From Desulfobacula sp. (GTDB taxonomy: Bacteria; Desulfobacterota; Desulfobacteria; Desulfobacterales; Desulfobacteraceae): a stretch of DNA of 64,000 nucleotides. Under the pieces are notes generated by a model. That model had not been told where the DNA came from and did no database searches. It was given only the letters and a program-made list of their open reading frames with translations. Location of the stretch: positions 45,245 through 109,244 of the forward strand of contig NZ_JAQYWD010000019.1 of NCBI RefSeq assembly GCF_030145145.1, in the 5' to 3' direction. A program made the translations under genes and the position numbers. Below are positions 43,046 to 50,767 of this stretch, piece after piece (position 1 is the first letter of the stretch; each line of letters starts with the position of its first letter).

Positions 43046-43065
43046 ATATGAACAATTGTTCGTAT
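43046..43065. promoter_or_regulatory. ArsR/SmtB-type operator upstream of the CadC-like gene
   Basis: GAACAATTGTTC is a perfect 12-bp palindrome (43050-43061) extended to ATATGAACAATTGTTCGTAT with near-symmetric flanks, matching the TGAA-N6-TTCA form bound by SmtB/CadC proteins. It abuts the start codon of the repressor. Confidence 0.65.
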
Positions 43066-43188
43066 ATTAACGCAATTCGTATATGATGTCAATACGTGAT
43101 GTGATTTTTAAGATTGTCCAATCCAAAAAACTGATTTAAAACAGACAGGAGATGGTGATGGGTTACAGTTAAAAAAAAGGAAGAAAAT

Positions 43189-44439
43189 ATGGAATATGAT
43201 ACGTTAATCAGTAATGGCCTGCTGCTGACCATGGAAGAAGGGCTACCGGTCATTGAGGCGGGTGCCGTATTGATAAAGGATGGCATCATTGAAGCCTGCG
43301 GCCGGACAACAGAATTTTCCAGGGTCAATGTGAAAACCCGTATTCCTGCAGACCGGAAAATTATCCTGCCCGGGTTGATCAATTGTCATACCCACCTTCC
43401 CATGTCCATGTTCCGGGGATTGGCCGATGATCTGCCCCTGGATGTCTGGCTCAATGATCATATTTTCCCGGCAGAGGCCAAACATATCAATCCTGAATCT
43501 GTTGAAAAATGGAGTCGGCATTCCTGTATGGAGATGCTGCTTTCCGGAACCACAACCTGCTGTGACGGATATTTTTATGAAGCAAGTGTGGCAAAGGCGG
43601 TCATGGCATCCGGCATCCGGGTGGTAACGGGCCAGGGGGTAATTGATTTCCCCGCACCCGGGGTTCCGGACCCCCGCCAGAATATACAAACAGCCATTGA
43701 CTTTGTTGAGCAGTTTAAGGATGTATCACCGCGACTGTACCCCTCCATATTCTGTCATTCTCCTTATACCTGTTCAAAAGAAACCCTTGTGGCAGCAAAA
43801 CAGTCAGCCCATTCCCTGGGGGTCCTTTTCCAGATCCATGCGGCGGAAACAAAAAATGAAAAAAAGATGGTGCAAGGGATCGGTAAAATGTCAATTGTCG
43901 AATATCTCGAATCCATCGGTATCCTGGACGAAAAGACGTTGCTGGTCCATTCTGTCTGGATTGATGATCAGGACATTGATAGGATCAAAAAAAATAATGC
44001 TGCTGTGGCGCATTGTCCTGAATCCAACATGAAGCTGGCATCCGGGATCGCACCGATACCACGGTTGATTGAAAAGGGTGTATCGGTGGGATTGGGAACC
44101 GACGGGTGTGCGTCCAATAATGATCATGACCTTTTTGCCGAAATGGACACGGCTGCCAAGCTGCACAAGGTGGCGTTGCTTGATCCGTGTGTCATGGATG
44201 CGAGAACAACCCTTAAGACGGCCACTATCCAGGGTGCCAAAGCCATTGGACTGGGGCATGTTACCGGTTCTCTGGAAAAGGGGAAAAGGGCGGACTTGAT
44301 ATTGGTTGACAGGGATAAGCCCCATATGATCCCCATGTATGATCCCTATTCAAGTCTTGTCTATTCTGCAAAAGCCTCTGATGTCAGCCTTGTTATGGTG
44401 GATGGAATAGTATTGGTTCGCCAGGGAATCGTCCTGTAA
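43189..44439 (+). CDS. mtaD: Amidohydrolase, S-adenosylhomocysteine/5'-methylthioadenosine deaminase type
   Basis: 416 residues. The metal site begins with His67 and His69 (INCHTHLPMSMFRGLADD), continues in IHAAETKNE, and ends with GLGTDGCASNNDHDLFAEM holding the catalytic Asp. This pattern is typical of SAH/MTA deaminases of the MtaD group, which turn SAH into S-inosylhomocysteine. AAAGGA precedes the ATG. Guanine or chlorotriazine deaminases share parts of the motif, so the substrate is likely but not certain. It is divergent from the CadC-like gene. Confidence 0.87.
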   Translation: MEYDTLISNGLLLTMEEGLPVIEAGAVLIKDGIIEACGRTTEFSRVNVKTRIPADRKIILPGLINCHTHLPMSMFRGLADDLPLDVWLNDHIFPAEAKHINPESVEKWSRHSCMEMLLSGTTTCCDGYFYEASVAKAVMASGIRVVTGQGVIDFPAPGVPDPRQNIQTAIDFVEQFKDVSPRLYPSIFCHSPYTCSKETLVAAKQSAHSLGVLFQIHAAETKNEKKMVQGIGKMSIVEYLESIGILDEKTLLVHSVWIDDQDIDRIKKNNAAVAHCPESNMKLASGIAPIPRLIEKGVSVGLGTDGCASNNDHDLFAEMDTAAKLHKVALLDPCVMDARTTLKTATIQGAKAIGLGHVTGSLEKGKRADLILVDRDKPHMIPMYDPYSSLVYSAKASDVSLVMVDGIVLVRQGIVL

Positions 44440-44447
44440 AAAAAGCG

Positions 44448-44484
44448 CAGCCTGTTCTGTCAGGGTCAGGAACAGAACAGGCTG
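44448..44484 (+). terminator. Strong hairpin after the deaminase gene
   Basis: CAGCCTGTTCTGT (44448-44460) pairs fully with ACAGAACAGGCTG (44472-44484). No T-run follows, so it may stabilise the mRNA end or act as an imperfect terminator. Confidence 0.5.
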
Positions 44485-44876
44485 CTGGATAATGCTTGCC
44501 AAGGAGATGGGGATTTGTTGTTAGATTAACAATTTCCTGTCATTATCCATGAGGGTGATATTTCAGTGGTCATGTTTTTTTGTTTTCACAATCTTTTTGA
44601 TTCCTGTCATGTCTGTCTCATTTAATTTTTATTCACCGTTGCTCATCACTGGTAAGTATAATTATATTAAAGGTAATTAATTGTCAATATCTTTTTTTAA
44701 AAAAATATTTAAACTATAATAATAACCAATAATAACCAATAATAACTTATTTGTGGGTATGACAAACAATTCAGGCACGCTGGAAAAAAGAATTCAGGAA
44801 TAGGGTTGTCACCTTTTAGATAAAAGTATATTCTTTAACGCTGAACATGTGCATATCAAAAGAGAAGGAGCAATCC
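44485..44876. other. Intergenic region with short tandem repeat
   Basis: 392 bases, AT-rich. The 10-base unit AATAACCAAT occurs two and a half times at 44721-44746. Just before it is TATAAT (44715-44720). No gene seen; it is the likely promoter region of the thymidylate synthase-like gene. Confidence 0.5.
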
Positions 44877-45677
44877 ATGTTACACCCGCTGTTTATAAAT
44901 GCCACAAGCCTTTCCGATGCCTGGTTTCAAACCCTGTACAGGTGCGTGGAGCAAGGCAGGCCCTTTACCATCAATCGCGGATCATTTGAAGGGCAGAAAA
45001 GACTGGAGTTTGATTTTATCACCCTTCATATCACGCATCCGTCCGCCCTTCCTTTGCTGCCAAAAGTAAATCCGGCACTGGGATTTCCAGATCCAGTGGA
45101 AGAAGGGTATCTGGATGATTATCTGCCGTATCTCATGACCGGTGAAGAAAAGCAGGGAGAGTCGTATACCTATGGACAGCGAATCTGTAAATGTGATCTG
45201 GAATATCTGCCGGATGATTATAAACATTTCCCAGACATCCTGGTTCGGGAAAAGGACATCTGGGAAGATAAAAATATTTTAATTGAGGAAAATGGCACCT
45301 ATTTTTTAAACCAGATGGAGTTGATGATCTGGACCTATAAAAACAAGGGGTTTCGGAACAACCAGATGATTCTCCAGGTGGGCCAACCATCTGACATGGT
45401 GCTGCTTGATCCCCCTTGTCTTCGACATATTGATACCCGGATTCAGGATGGCAAACTTCACTTTTTCCCTTATTTCAGGTCATGGGATTTGTTTGGCGGA
45501 TTCCCTGCAAATCTTGCAGCCATTGAAATGATGAAACAATACTGTGCCCAGGCCATCGGGGTTGAAAACGGTGAGATTATCGCATCGTCCAAAGGGCTTC
45601 ATATTTACGATTATGTGTTTGAAATTGCCGAGGCCATCAGGGGGCGGTCAATGGATGAATTCCGGGAAATCGTTTAA
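44877..45677 (+). CDS. thyA: Thymidylate synthase, archaeal-like type
   Basis: 266 residues from ATG at 44877, with AAGGAG 6 bases upstream; an earlier ATG at 44847 has none. The nucleophile is Cys181 in DPPCLRHID, followed by DGKLHFFPYFRSWDLFGGFPAN (split over residues 191-212) with the phosphate-binding Arg-Ser and the Asp that meets dUMP, and SKGLHIYDYVFE near the end, which corresponds to the HIYxNH box. The sequence is closer to what I know of methanogen thymidylate synthases than to E. coli ThyA. It would make dTMP from dUMP. It precedes a toxin-antitoxin pair; a link is not obvious. Confidence 0.8.
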   Translation: MLHPLFINATSLSDAWFQTLYRCVEQGRPFTINRGSFEGQKRLEFDFITLHITHPSALPLLPKVNPALGFPDPVEEGYLDDYLPYLMTGEEKQGESYTYGQRICKCDLEYLPDDYKHFPDILVREKDIWEDKNILIEENGTYFLNQMELMIWTYKNKGFRNNQMILQVGQPSDMVLLDPPCLRHIDTRIQDGKLHFFPYFRSWDLFGGFPANLAAIEMMKQYCAQAIGVENGEIIASSKGLHIYDYVFEIAEAIRGRSMDEFREIV

Positions 45678-45701
45678 CGGCGGGTGGAAAGGAAGAACAG
45701 C

Positions 45702-46091
45702 ATGCAGAAAAAATGGCATATCCTGTTTTGTGACGAAATAGAACAGGCCTGCCCGGTGACGGAATTTATCAACCAATGTCCTCCCCGACACCAGGTAAAG
45801 GTGTTGAGACTCTTGTCTCTGCTCGAGGAGCAGGGCCCTGTTTTACCCAGGCCCTACGCTGATGTCTTATATGACGGAATCCATGAACTCAGGTTTACCC
45901 TGTCCCGGACAAAGGTCCGGGTTCTTTATTTTTTCTGCTATCAGAAATTTATTGTCCTGTACTATGTATTTTTTAAAGCCACCCAAAAGGTTCCTGAAAA
46001 GTTCATTAAAAAGGTGATAGACTATAGAACCGATTTCCTGGAAAGAGCGTCCCGAAAAAAATTAGAGGAAAGCTGGCATGCTGTTTTTTAA
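45702..46091 (+). CDS. RelE/HigB-like toxin (DUF891, Gp49-like)
   Basis: 129 residues from ATG at 45702 (GGAAGGAAG upstream). The compact RelE-type fold is suggested by LLSLLEEQGPVLPRPYADVLYDGIHELRFT and LYFFCYQKFIVLYYVFFKATQKVP (both broken over several strands), characteristic of Gp49-like proteins which cut mRNA on ribosomes. The antitoxin gene follows with a 14-base overlap, toxin first as in HigBA loci. Confidence 0.78.
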   Translation: MQKKWHILFCDEIEQACPVTEFINQCPPRHQVKVLRLLSLLEEQGPVLPRPYADVLYDGIHELRFTLSRTKVRVLYFFCYQKFIVLYYVFFKATQKVPEKFIKKVIDYRTDFLERASRKKLEESWHAVF

Positions 46092-46365
46092 GCAGATAAT
46101 GGACGAGAAGCTTGGAAAGAAAGATTTCAGGGATTTTTATGAACAAGAATGCCACATCTGTTCAATTACCCTGCAAGTGATTGCATCTCTTGAACACAAA
46201 GACCGATCGCTTTTTGATATTCTGGATACCCTTAATATCTCAAAGACGGCGTATAAAGACCTTAGGGAGGGGGAAAAATGTGATCCTGAACAGGTCAACC
46301 GGCTTTGCAGCTACCTTGGCCTGCAGAAGCCGGGACTGTTTAAAGACTGTCCAAACTTAAAATAA
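46078..46365 (+). CDS. HigA-like antitoxin with helix-turn-helix
   Basis: 95 residues. The second half is an XRE-like helix-turn-helix (SLFDILDTLNISKTAYKDL, then VNRLCSYLGL). It probably binds the upstream toxin and the shared promoter. ATG at 46078 lies within the toxin gene, after GAGGAAA. Two Cys in ECHICS near residue 25 are unusual for this family and might bind metal; otherwise it is typical in size. Confidence 0.7.
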   Translation: MLFFKQIMDEKLGKKDFRDFYEQECHICSITLQVIASLEHKDRSLFDILDTLNISKTAYKDLREGEKCDPEQVNRLCSYLGLQKPGLFKDCPNLK

Positions 46366-46407
46366 TCTCTTTTTGTACGGTTTTATATGAAAATGCGACA
46401 GCAGAGC

Positions 46408-46585
46408 CCCCGAAGGGCGACCGGATCGGCCCGTTCGGACCCAAAGGCGATCAGCCCATTTGCCCTGCCGGGCGTTAAGAAGCGCAGGCTGCTTGAGGAC
46501 ACACCTGCCCGCAGTTCCTGCGCTTTAGACCGGTAGGGCAAATGGGCCGCCGACGGTCCGGGGCCGATCCGATCGCCCTTCGGGG
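46408..46585. repeat. 178-bp GC-rich imperfect foldback (giant palindrome)
   Basis: Outer arms 46408-46432 and 46561-46585 are complementary at 24 of 25 positions; a second pair 46454-46466 and 46535-46547 is exact (GCCCATTTGCCCT); inner pairs 46480-46488/46517-46525 (AAGCGCAGG) and 46489-46492/46511-46514 close a loop of about 18 bases. The arms together would form a long RNA or cruciform stem. GC content far exceeds the flanks. It codes for nothing recognised. It could be a mobile repeat or a structured RNA. Confidence 0.75.
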
Positions 46586-46609
46586 TCGGCATAAAACATT
46601 TTTCATGAT

Positions 46610-46637
46610 TTGTTGTGCCCGCTAGGGCATGGCCGTT
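46610..46637. repeat. Dispersed REP-like sequence, copy 2
   Basis: Matches 18004-18031 (TTGTTGTGCCCGCTAGGGCA and the following GGCCGTTA), with TGCCC/GGGCA able to pair. It directly follows the giant palindrome. Confidence 0.45.
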
Positions 46638-46673
46638 ATTGAAACTAGCGGGTAAAGGGGAACAGGGAAAAGA

Positions 46674-47444
46674 ATGAATTTAAAAGCGTGTGATGTCACG
46701 GCGATGACAATGAATCTCAGGTTCGGCCTTGCCGATGATGGGGAGAATGCATGGCAAAACCGGAAACCATTATGTGCAGCCGTGCTCAACCGGTATTTCC
46801 CAAATTTTCTCGGTGTCCAAGAGTCCAATCATTTCCAGACCCGATTTCTAATTCAGACGTTAACGGATCATCATTTCATCGGCTGGCACAACCTTGGTAA
46901 TGAACGATGGCAAAGCAATCTTATTTTTTATCACAACACCTGGAAATGCCTGAAAAGCAATCATTACTTTTTAAGTCCTAAACCAGATGTCGAGTCTGCA
47001 TTGCCCGGCAGCAAATGGCCCCGGCAATGTGTTATCGGGCTGTTTCAACGAGCATCATATACCATTATTGTGGCCAATACCCATTTTGATTTTTCAGAAT
47101 CCGTTCAACAGAAAAGCGCTGCCCTTGTGATCCGTTTCCTGTCGGAATTTCCCCATAACTGTCCGGTCATCATCACCGGAGATTTTAATTCAAATCCGGG
47201 CAGCAAGGCCCATGTCTGTTTCCAGACCAACGGCTTTTGTGAAGCGTTTGATAATCAGCACTCAACAACCTTCCACAAATTCACCGGCCAACCAACCAAG
47301 GACCATATAGATTGGATCCTGTATCGTGGTAAGATCAGAATGGTTCAAAAAAAAATCATCACAGATGCCTTTTCCGGCCGGTATCCGTCAGACCATTATC
47401 CGGTCATGGCAACTTTTTCAATGATGCCGAATCATAACGGCTAA
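46674..47444 (+). CDS. Endonuclease/exonuclease/phosphatase family protein
   Basis: 256 residues of the DNase I/exonuclease III clan: TMNLRFGLAD (near 11), the metal Glu in FLGVQES (near 46), NTHFDF (near 140), the ITGDFNSNPGS motif (near 165) and the C-terminal SDHYPV with the catalytic His. Hydrolysis of phosphodiesters or phosphomonoesters is expected; the target could be DNA, RNA or a phosphoinositide-like compound. No signal peptide. Single gene, no obvious partners. Confidence 0.87.
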   Translation: MNLKACDVTAMTMNLRFGLADDGENAWQNRKPLCAAVLNRYFPNFLGVQESNHFQTRFLIQTLTDHHFIGWHNLGNERWQSNLIFYHNTWKCLKSNHYFLSPKPDVESALPGSKWPRQCVIGLFQRASYTIIVANTHFDFSESVQQKSAALVIRFLSEFPHNCPVIITGDFNSNPGSKAHVCFQTNGFCEAFDNQHSTTFHKFTGQPTKDHIDWILYRGKIRMVQKKIITDAFSGRYPSDHYPVMATFSMMPNHNG

Positions 47445-47620
47445 ACGAAATCAACACCGGCACAATAAGGTCTTTTTCATCTGTGCCTGTCCTGCAAATG
47501 CATCATGAGAGCAGAAGATAATGGGTCATATCGTCATTTCTTATATTTACAATGGGGATTTTGTCGTTATTTTAAGGAGAACAATGACATCTCCATCCTA
47601 ACTGAAAATAAGGAGTTATC

Positions 47621-48076
47621 ATGAAAATCAAAAAAATACTTTGGCCCACTGATTTTTCAGGAAATGCTGAAAAAGCACTGCCGTATGTTCAATCTTTGAC
47701 CCAGCAATATGACGCTGAAATATACGTCCTTTACGTTATTCAGGATATGGCGCATCATGAATCCTGGTATGGGGAGTTTGAAAAGAGTCATATGAACGAA
47801 CTCATGGAATGGGCTCACAAATCTGCAACCAAAAGGCTAAATCAAATTTGTGACAAATACATGGATGGATGCCATCTGTATGTTAAACGGGTGGCAGTGG
47901 GAGATCCTGCAGAAGAAATTTTAAACCTCATAGACACGGAGAACATTGATATGGTTGTGATGGCCAGTCATGGCGAAAAAGGCACCTTTCGTTTTGGATC
48001 AGTCAGTGAAAAAGTGTTGAAGAATTCTCCTGTGCCGGTGACGCTTGTTCCCATGGTTCCGGATATCCCTGCGTGA
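47621..48076 (+). CDS. Universal stress protein (UspA family)
   Basis: 151 residues, one Usp domain. KKILWPTDFSGNAEKAL at the start and DMVVMASHGEKGTFRFGSVSEKVLK near the end; the ATP-binding GxxGxxxxGS(S/T)xxx region is changed to GEKGTFRFGSVSE, so nucleotide binding is plausible but altered. AAGGAG precedes the ATG. A second Usp gene lies 0.9 kb away on the other strand. Confidence 0.92.
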   Translation: MKIKKILWPTDFSGNAEKALPYVQSLTQQYDAEIYVLYVIQDMAHHESWYGEFEKSHMNELMEWAHKSATKRLNQICDKYMDGCHLYVKRVAVGDPAEEILNLIDTENIDMVVMASHGEKGTFRFGSVSEKVLKNSPVPVTLVPMVPDIPA

Positions 48077-48104
48077 TCAATTGAATTGAGCCCCATGGCA
48101 GTAT

Positions 48105-48842
48105 TCAGACGTCAAGCTTTGATAGGATAAAATCAAGGTTTTCCGGATCAATATCCAGATCCACACAATGGGTTTTTTTGTCCGGCAACTGTATGACCTG
48201 ATTCATGGTTTGAAAATCGGTATTGATGCGGAATCCAATCGTTTCAACCGGCAGATCGGGTGAAATTTTTTTGAGCGATTCCATATGGTTTGTGCTGCAA
48301 AGGATCAGATCGCATGCTTTAGCCCTTTTTAAGAATTTATCGGGAATGTTTTCAATATCCTGGATCAGCATGAAATGAGAATCAATATCGCATCGATTTT
48401 TTATCTTTTCATCCAGGGTTTTTAATACTTCGTAGGTACTGTCGACGAGAATGATTTTTTTGTTTTCCTGGGCGGCTTTAGATTTCTCTAACAGTTCTGT
48501 GATAAAAAAACGGTTGATGCTTTCTGTTGAATAACCCGATTCGACTGCCTGTTCATAGGCCCGATGAAATATTTCTTTTAACGGATCCATGCTTTTGTTG
48601 AGGGTCGTTTCTCTGACAAAGGTCCCGGACCCTTTGATGATTTTAAGAAACCCTTCCCTCTCAAGCGCTTGGTAAGCAGAGACCACAGTCTTTTGGCTTA
48701 TATTCAGTAACCGTCCCATGTCTTTGGCGGATAACAGCATTTCACCAGCGGTTAAACTATTGTCGTCTATCATGGCTTTTATCTGTCTTTTTATTTGGTC
48801 TTTGATCCCCATGGGAAAGTTTTTCAGACTTTTGATATTCAT
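48105..48842 (-). CDS. GntR family regulator with unassigned C-terminal domain
   Basis: 245 residues. Winged helix with AKDMGRLLNISQKTVVSAYQALEREGF (broken at residues 40-66), then FLKIIKGSGTFVRE, the wing. The C-terminal 150 residues have no FCD, UTRA or MocR aminotransferase signature that I can see; alternating beta and helix segments (KIILVDSTYEVLKTLDE, ACDLILCSTNHMESLKKI) suggest a Rossmann-like ligand fold. It sits between two universal stress protein genes. Function unknown. Confidence 0.8.
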   Translation of the reverse strand: MNIKSLKNFPMGIKDQIKRQIKAMIDDNSLTAGEMLLSAKDMGRLLNISQKTVVSAYQALEREGFLKIIKGSGTFVRETTLNKSMDPLKEIFHRAYEQAVESGYSTESINRFFITELLEKSKAAQENKKIILVDSTYEVLKTLDEKIKNRCDIDSHFMLIQDIENIPDKFLKRAKACDLILCSTNHMESLKKISPDLPVETIGFRINTDFQTMNQVIQLPDKKTHCVDLDIDPENLDFILSKLDV

Positions 48843-48972
48843 GGGAAGTCTATATACATATTTGCCTGTTTATCTGTCAATTAAAAAGAATCAGCAATTC
48901 TTCCATTATAAAACGCAACAGTCACCGGATAATGGTTCAGGCTTTCGTTATTGACACTTTTGCCAGCTTGAG

Positions 48973-49464
48973 TTAATTCTTGGGCAGCCGGATGACAAGC
49001 ACTGGAATCTGACTGTTTTTCACCACTTTTCGAGCCGTTCCACCGATCAGCGAGTCCAACAATATGTTATGTCCGTAACTGCCCATAACAATCATGTCTG
49101 CATCCATCTGTTTTGATAAATTGAGGATTTCTTCCGTGGGATTTCCTTTTGTTATCCGGATGTCTTCCACCAGCAGCCGGCAGGAGTCAATTTGGGAATC
49201 CATTTCCTGGCAAAAGGATTCCAGTCTTGATCTTATCTGTTGGGTTAAAAAGTCAGACTTTTCCGATTTTAACCGGTCCCATTCTTCCTGTCCCATCATA
49301 TCTTTGATCTGTATTTCCACTGTATGATTCATGTTTTCCATGACATATAAAATTGTCATCATGGCATCATAGCGTTGGGCCAGGTCAGCGGCATAAGCAA
49401 ACGCATACCTGGCACTTTCGGAAAGATCTGTTGCATAGAGTATTTTTTTTATATCAGGGACCAT
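48973..49464 (-). CDS. Universal stress protein (UspA family)
   Basis: 163 residues from ATG at 49464, which has AGGAGG upstream; a longer frame to 49557 lacks a ribosome site. KKILYATDLSESARYAFAYA at the start and MIVMGSYGHNILLDSLIGGTARKVVKNS, broken near residues 128-155, with an ATP-type GxxG(x)9G pattern largely intact. It may bind ATP and act in stress or energy limitation. Convergent with nothing; follows the GntR gene in the same direction. Confidence 0.93.
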   Translation of the reverse strand: MVPDIKKILYATDLSESARYAFAYAADLAQRYDAMMTILYVMENMNHTVEIQIKDMMGQEEWDRLKSEKSDFLTQQIRSRLESFCQEMDSQIDSCRLLVEDIRITKGNPTEEILNLSKQMDADMIVMGSYGHNILLDSLIGGTARKVVKNSQIPVLVIRLPKN

Positions 49465-49596
49465 CTTGCCTCCTTTTGATTGATCAACCAAAGATACAGG
49501 GCATTCCTGTACTGTAAATCTATGCCTAAGTAATAGACATTTGTTTTGTTTTTTCAAGGTCTTTGACCCGGTTTTGTTGGTTGTCCGTAGACGGGG

Positions 49597-49965
49597 TTAC
49601 CGCTCTGGAACGATTTCCAGCCAGTAGCCATCAGGGTCTTTGATAAAGTAAATGCCCATATCTGTATTCTCGTAGCAGATACAGCCCATCTCCTTGTGGC
49701 GTTGGTGAGCCGCATCAAAATCAGGGGTTTTAAAGGCAATATGAAATTCCTCATCCCCTAAGTCATAAGGCCGATCCATCGCCTTTAACCACGTTAATTC
49801 GATGTTGCTGCCAAACGAATCATCACCCAGAAAAACAATACGATAGCTGCCGTCTGGGGCTTCTTTTCGCCTGATCTCTTTTAACCCCAATGCGGCACTG
49901 TAAAAGGACAGACTTTTTTCAAGATCAAGTACATTAATATTAAAATGGTCGATGGTAAATTTCAT
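49597..49965 (-). CDS. gloA: VOC/glyoxalase family protein
   Basis: 122 residues: two beta-alpha-beta-beta-beta modules. N-terminal HFNINVLDLEKSLSFYSAALG and the C-terminal YFIKDPDGYWLEIVPE match lactoylglutathione lyase; His7, Glu56 (SNIELTW), His77 (EEFHIAF) and Glu119 would be the metal ligands. The symbol gloA is tentative. It detoxifies methylglyoxal or a similar aldehyde. A ribosome site AGG is within a few bases of the start. Confidence 0.85.
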   Translation of the reverse strand: MKFTIDHFNINVLDLEKSLSFYSAALGLKEIRRKEAPDGSYRIVFLGDDSFGSNIELTWLKAMDRPYDLGDEEFHIAFKTPDFDAAHQRHKEMGCICYENTDMGIYFIKDPDGYWLEIVPER

Positions 49966-50479
49966 GGAGGCCCCTATCTTTTAATGGTTGGCATATTGTT
50001 ATTTCATTCCAGATTATCTCTAACAGGTCAAGAAGAAAAAATAATGCATAAAAAAAAGGTGACGAAAGAAAAAGAACTAAAAAAATTAAACATCCCCAAT
50101 TGTATCTTATTGCCCCCTGAAGACCGGGATGAATTCCATCCCGCCAAAATTTATTTTTCAACTGGAATAAATCGATTTGTGTGAGGATCTTTTTTTAGAA
50201 AAGACGGTTTATATTAAGGATAATCTCAATGAAATCATCAATAGGGTTCTATGTTATAGAAATAGTTGATCAATCAACTATCCGTAAAATTTTAAAATGG
50301 ATAGAAATATTATAACTATCACTTCTTATTGTTCAAATTTGATATTTTTTTAATTATAGACAAATTTTTTACTTGACAATGCAATTGAACTGTCGCTATG
50401 TATTATCTGTGAAATTGATAAAAAAGCAGGGTTCTATTTCATAAAGGGTTATCAAATTTTCTAAGGAGGAGAGGGTTGT
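49966..50479. promoter_or_regulatory. Divergent intergenic region with predicted promoter of the Pad-like operon
   Basis: 514 bases, AT-rich. TTGACA at 50373-50378 followed 18 bases later by TATGTA (50397-50402) is the best promoter, about 77 bases before the first Pad-like gene; GGAGGAGAGG lies before its start. A 46-codon frame at 50044-50184 has a poor ribosome site and is not called. Confidence 0.45.
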
Positions 50480-50767
50480 ATGTCATCAAATAAATATTTT
50501 AAACATGAAGGACCGTGGTCGGATGCAAAGGATCCCCTGATGTGTTCTGATACCGGGGATTGGCGAAGTAAACGGCCGGTAGTCGACAAGGAAAAATGCA
50601 TTTTCTGCGGTTTTTGTGCGATCTATTGTCCGGTTCAGGTCATGGAGATGGTTGAAAAATCACATTTTTCGCCTGATCTTGACTTTTGTAAAGGTTGCGG
50701 GATTTGTGCCAAAGAATGTCCCAAGGATGCGATTACCATGGAGCCGGAGGGGGATTTTAAAAAATGA
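50480..50767 (+). CDS. 2-oxoacid:acceptor oxidoreductase, delta (ferredoxin) subunit, PadF-like
   Basis: 95 residues. Two [4Fe-4S] motifs: CIFCGFCAIYCP (near residue 39) and CKGCGICAKECP (near 73). It passes electrons from the TPP site to an external carrier. AAGGAGGAGAGG precedes the ATG. Its stop overlaps the alpha start by 4 bases. In the phenylglyoxylate oxidoreductase this is subunit PadF; in pyruvate oxidoreductases PorD. Confidence 0.92.
   Translation: MSSNKYFKHEGPWSDAKDPLMCSDTGDWRSKRPVVDKEKCIFCGFCAIYCPVQVMEMVEKSHFSPDLDFCKGCGICAKECPKDAITMEPEGDFKK

Noticed and set aside
50044..50184. 46-codon plus-strand frame (MHKKKVTKEKE start)
   Set aside because: Poor ribosome site, no recognisable family and overlap with a similar-sized frame on the other strand; a real small protein is possible but not supportable.
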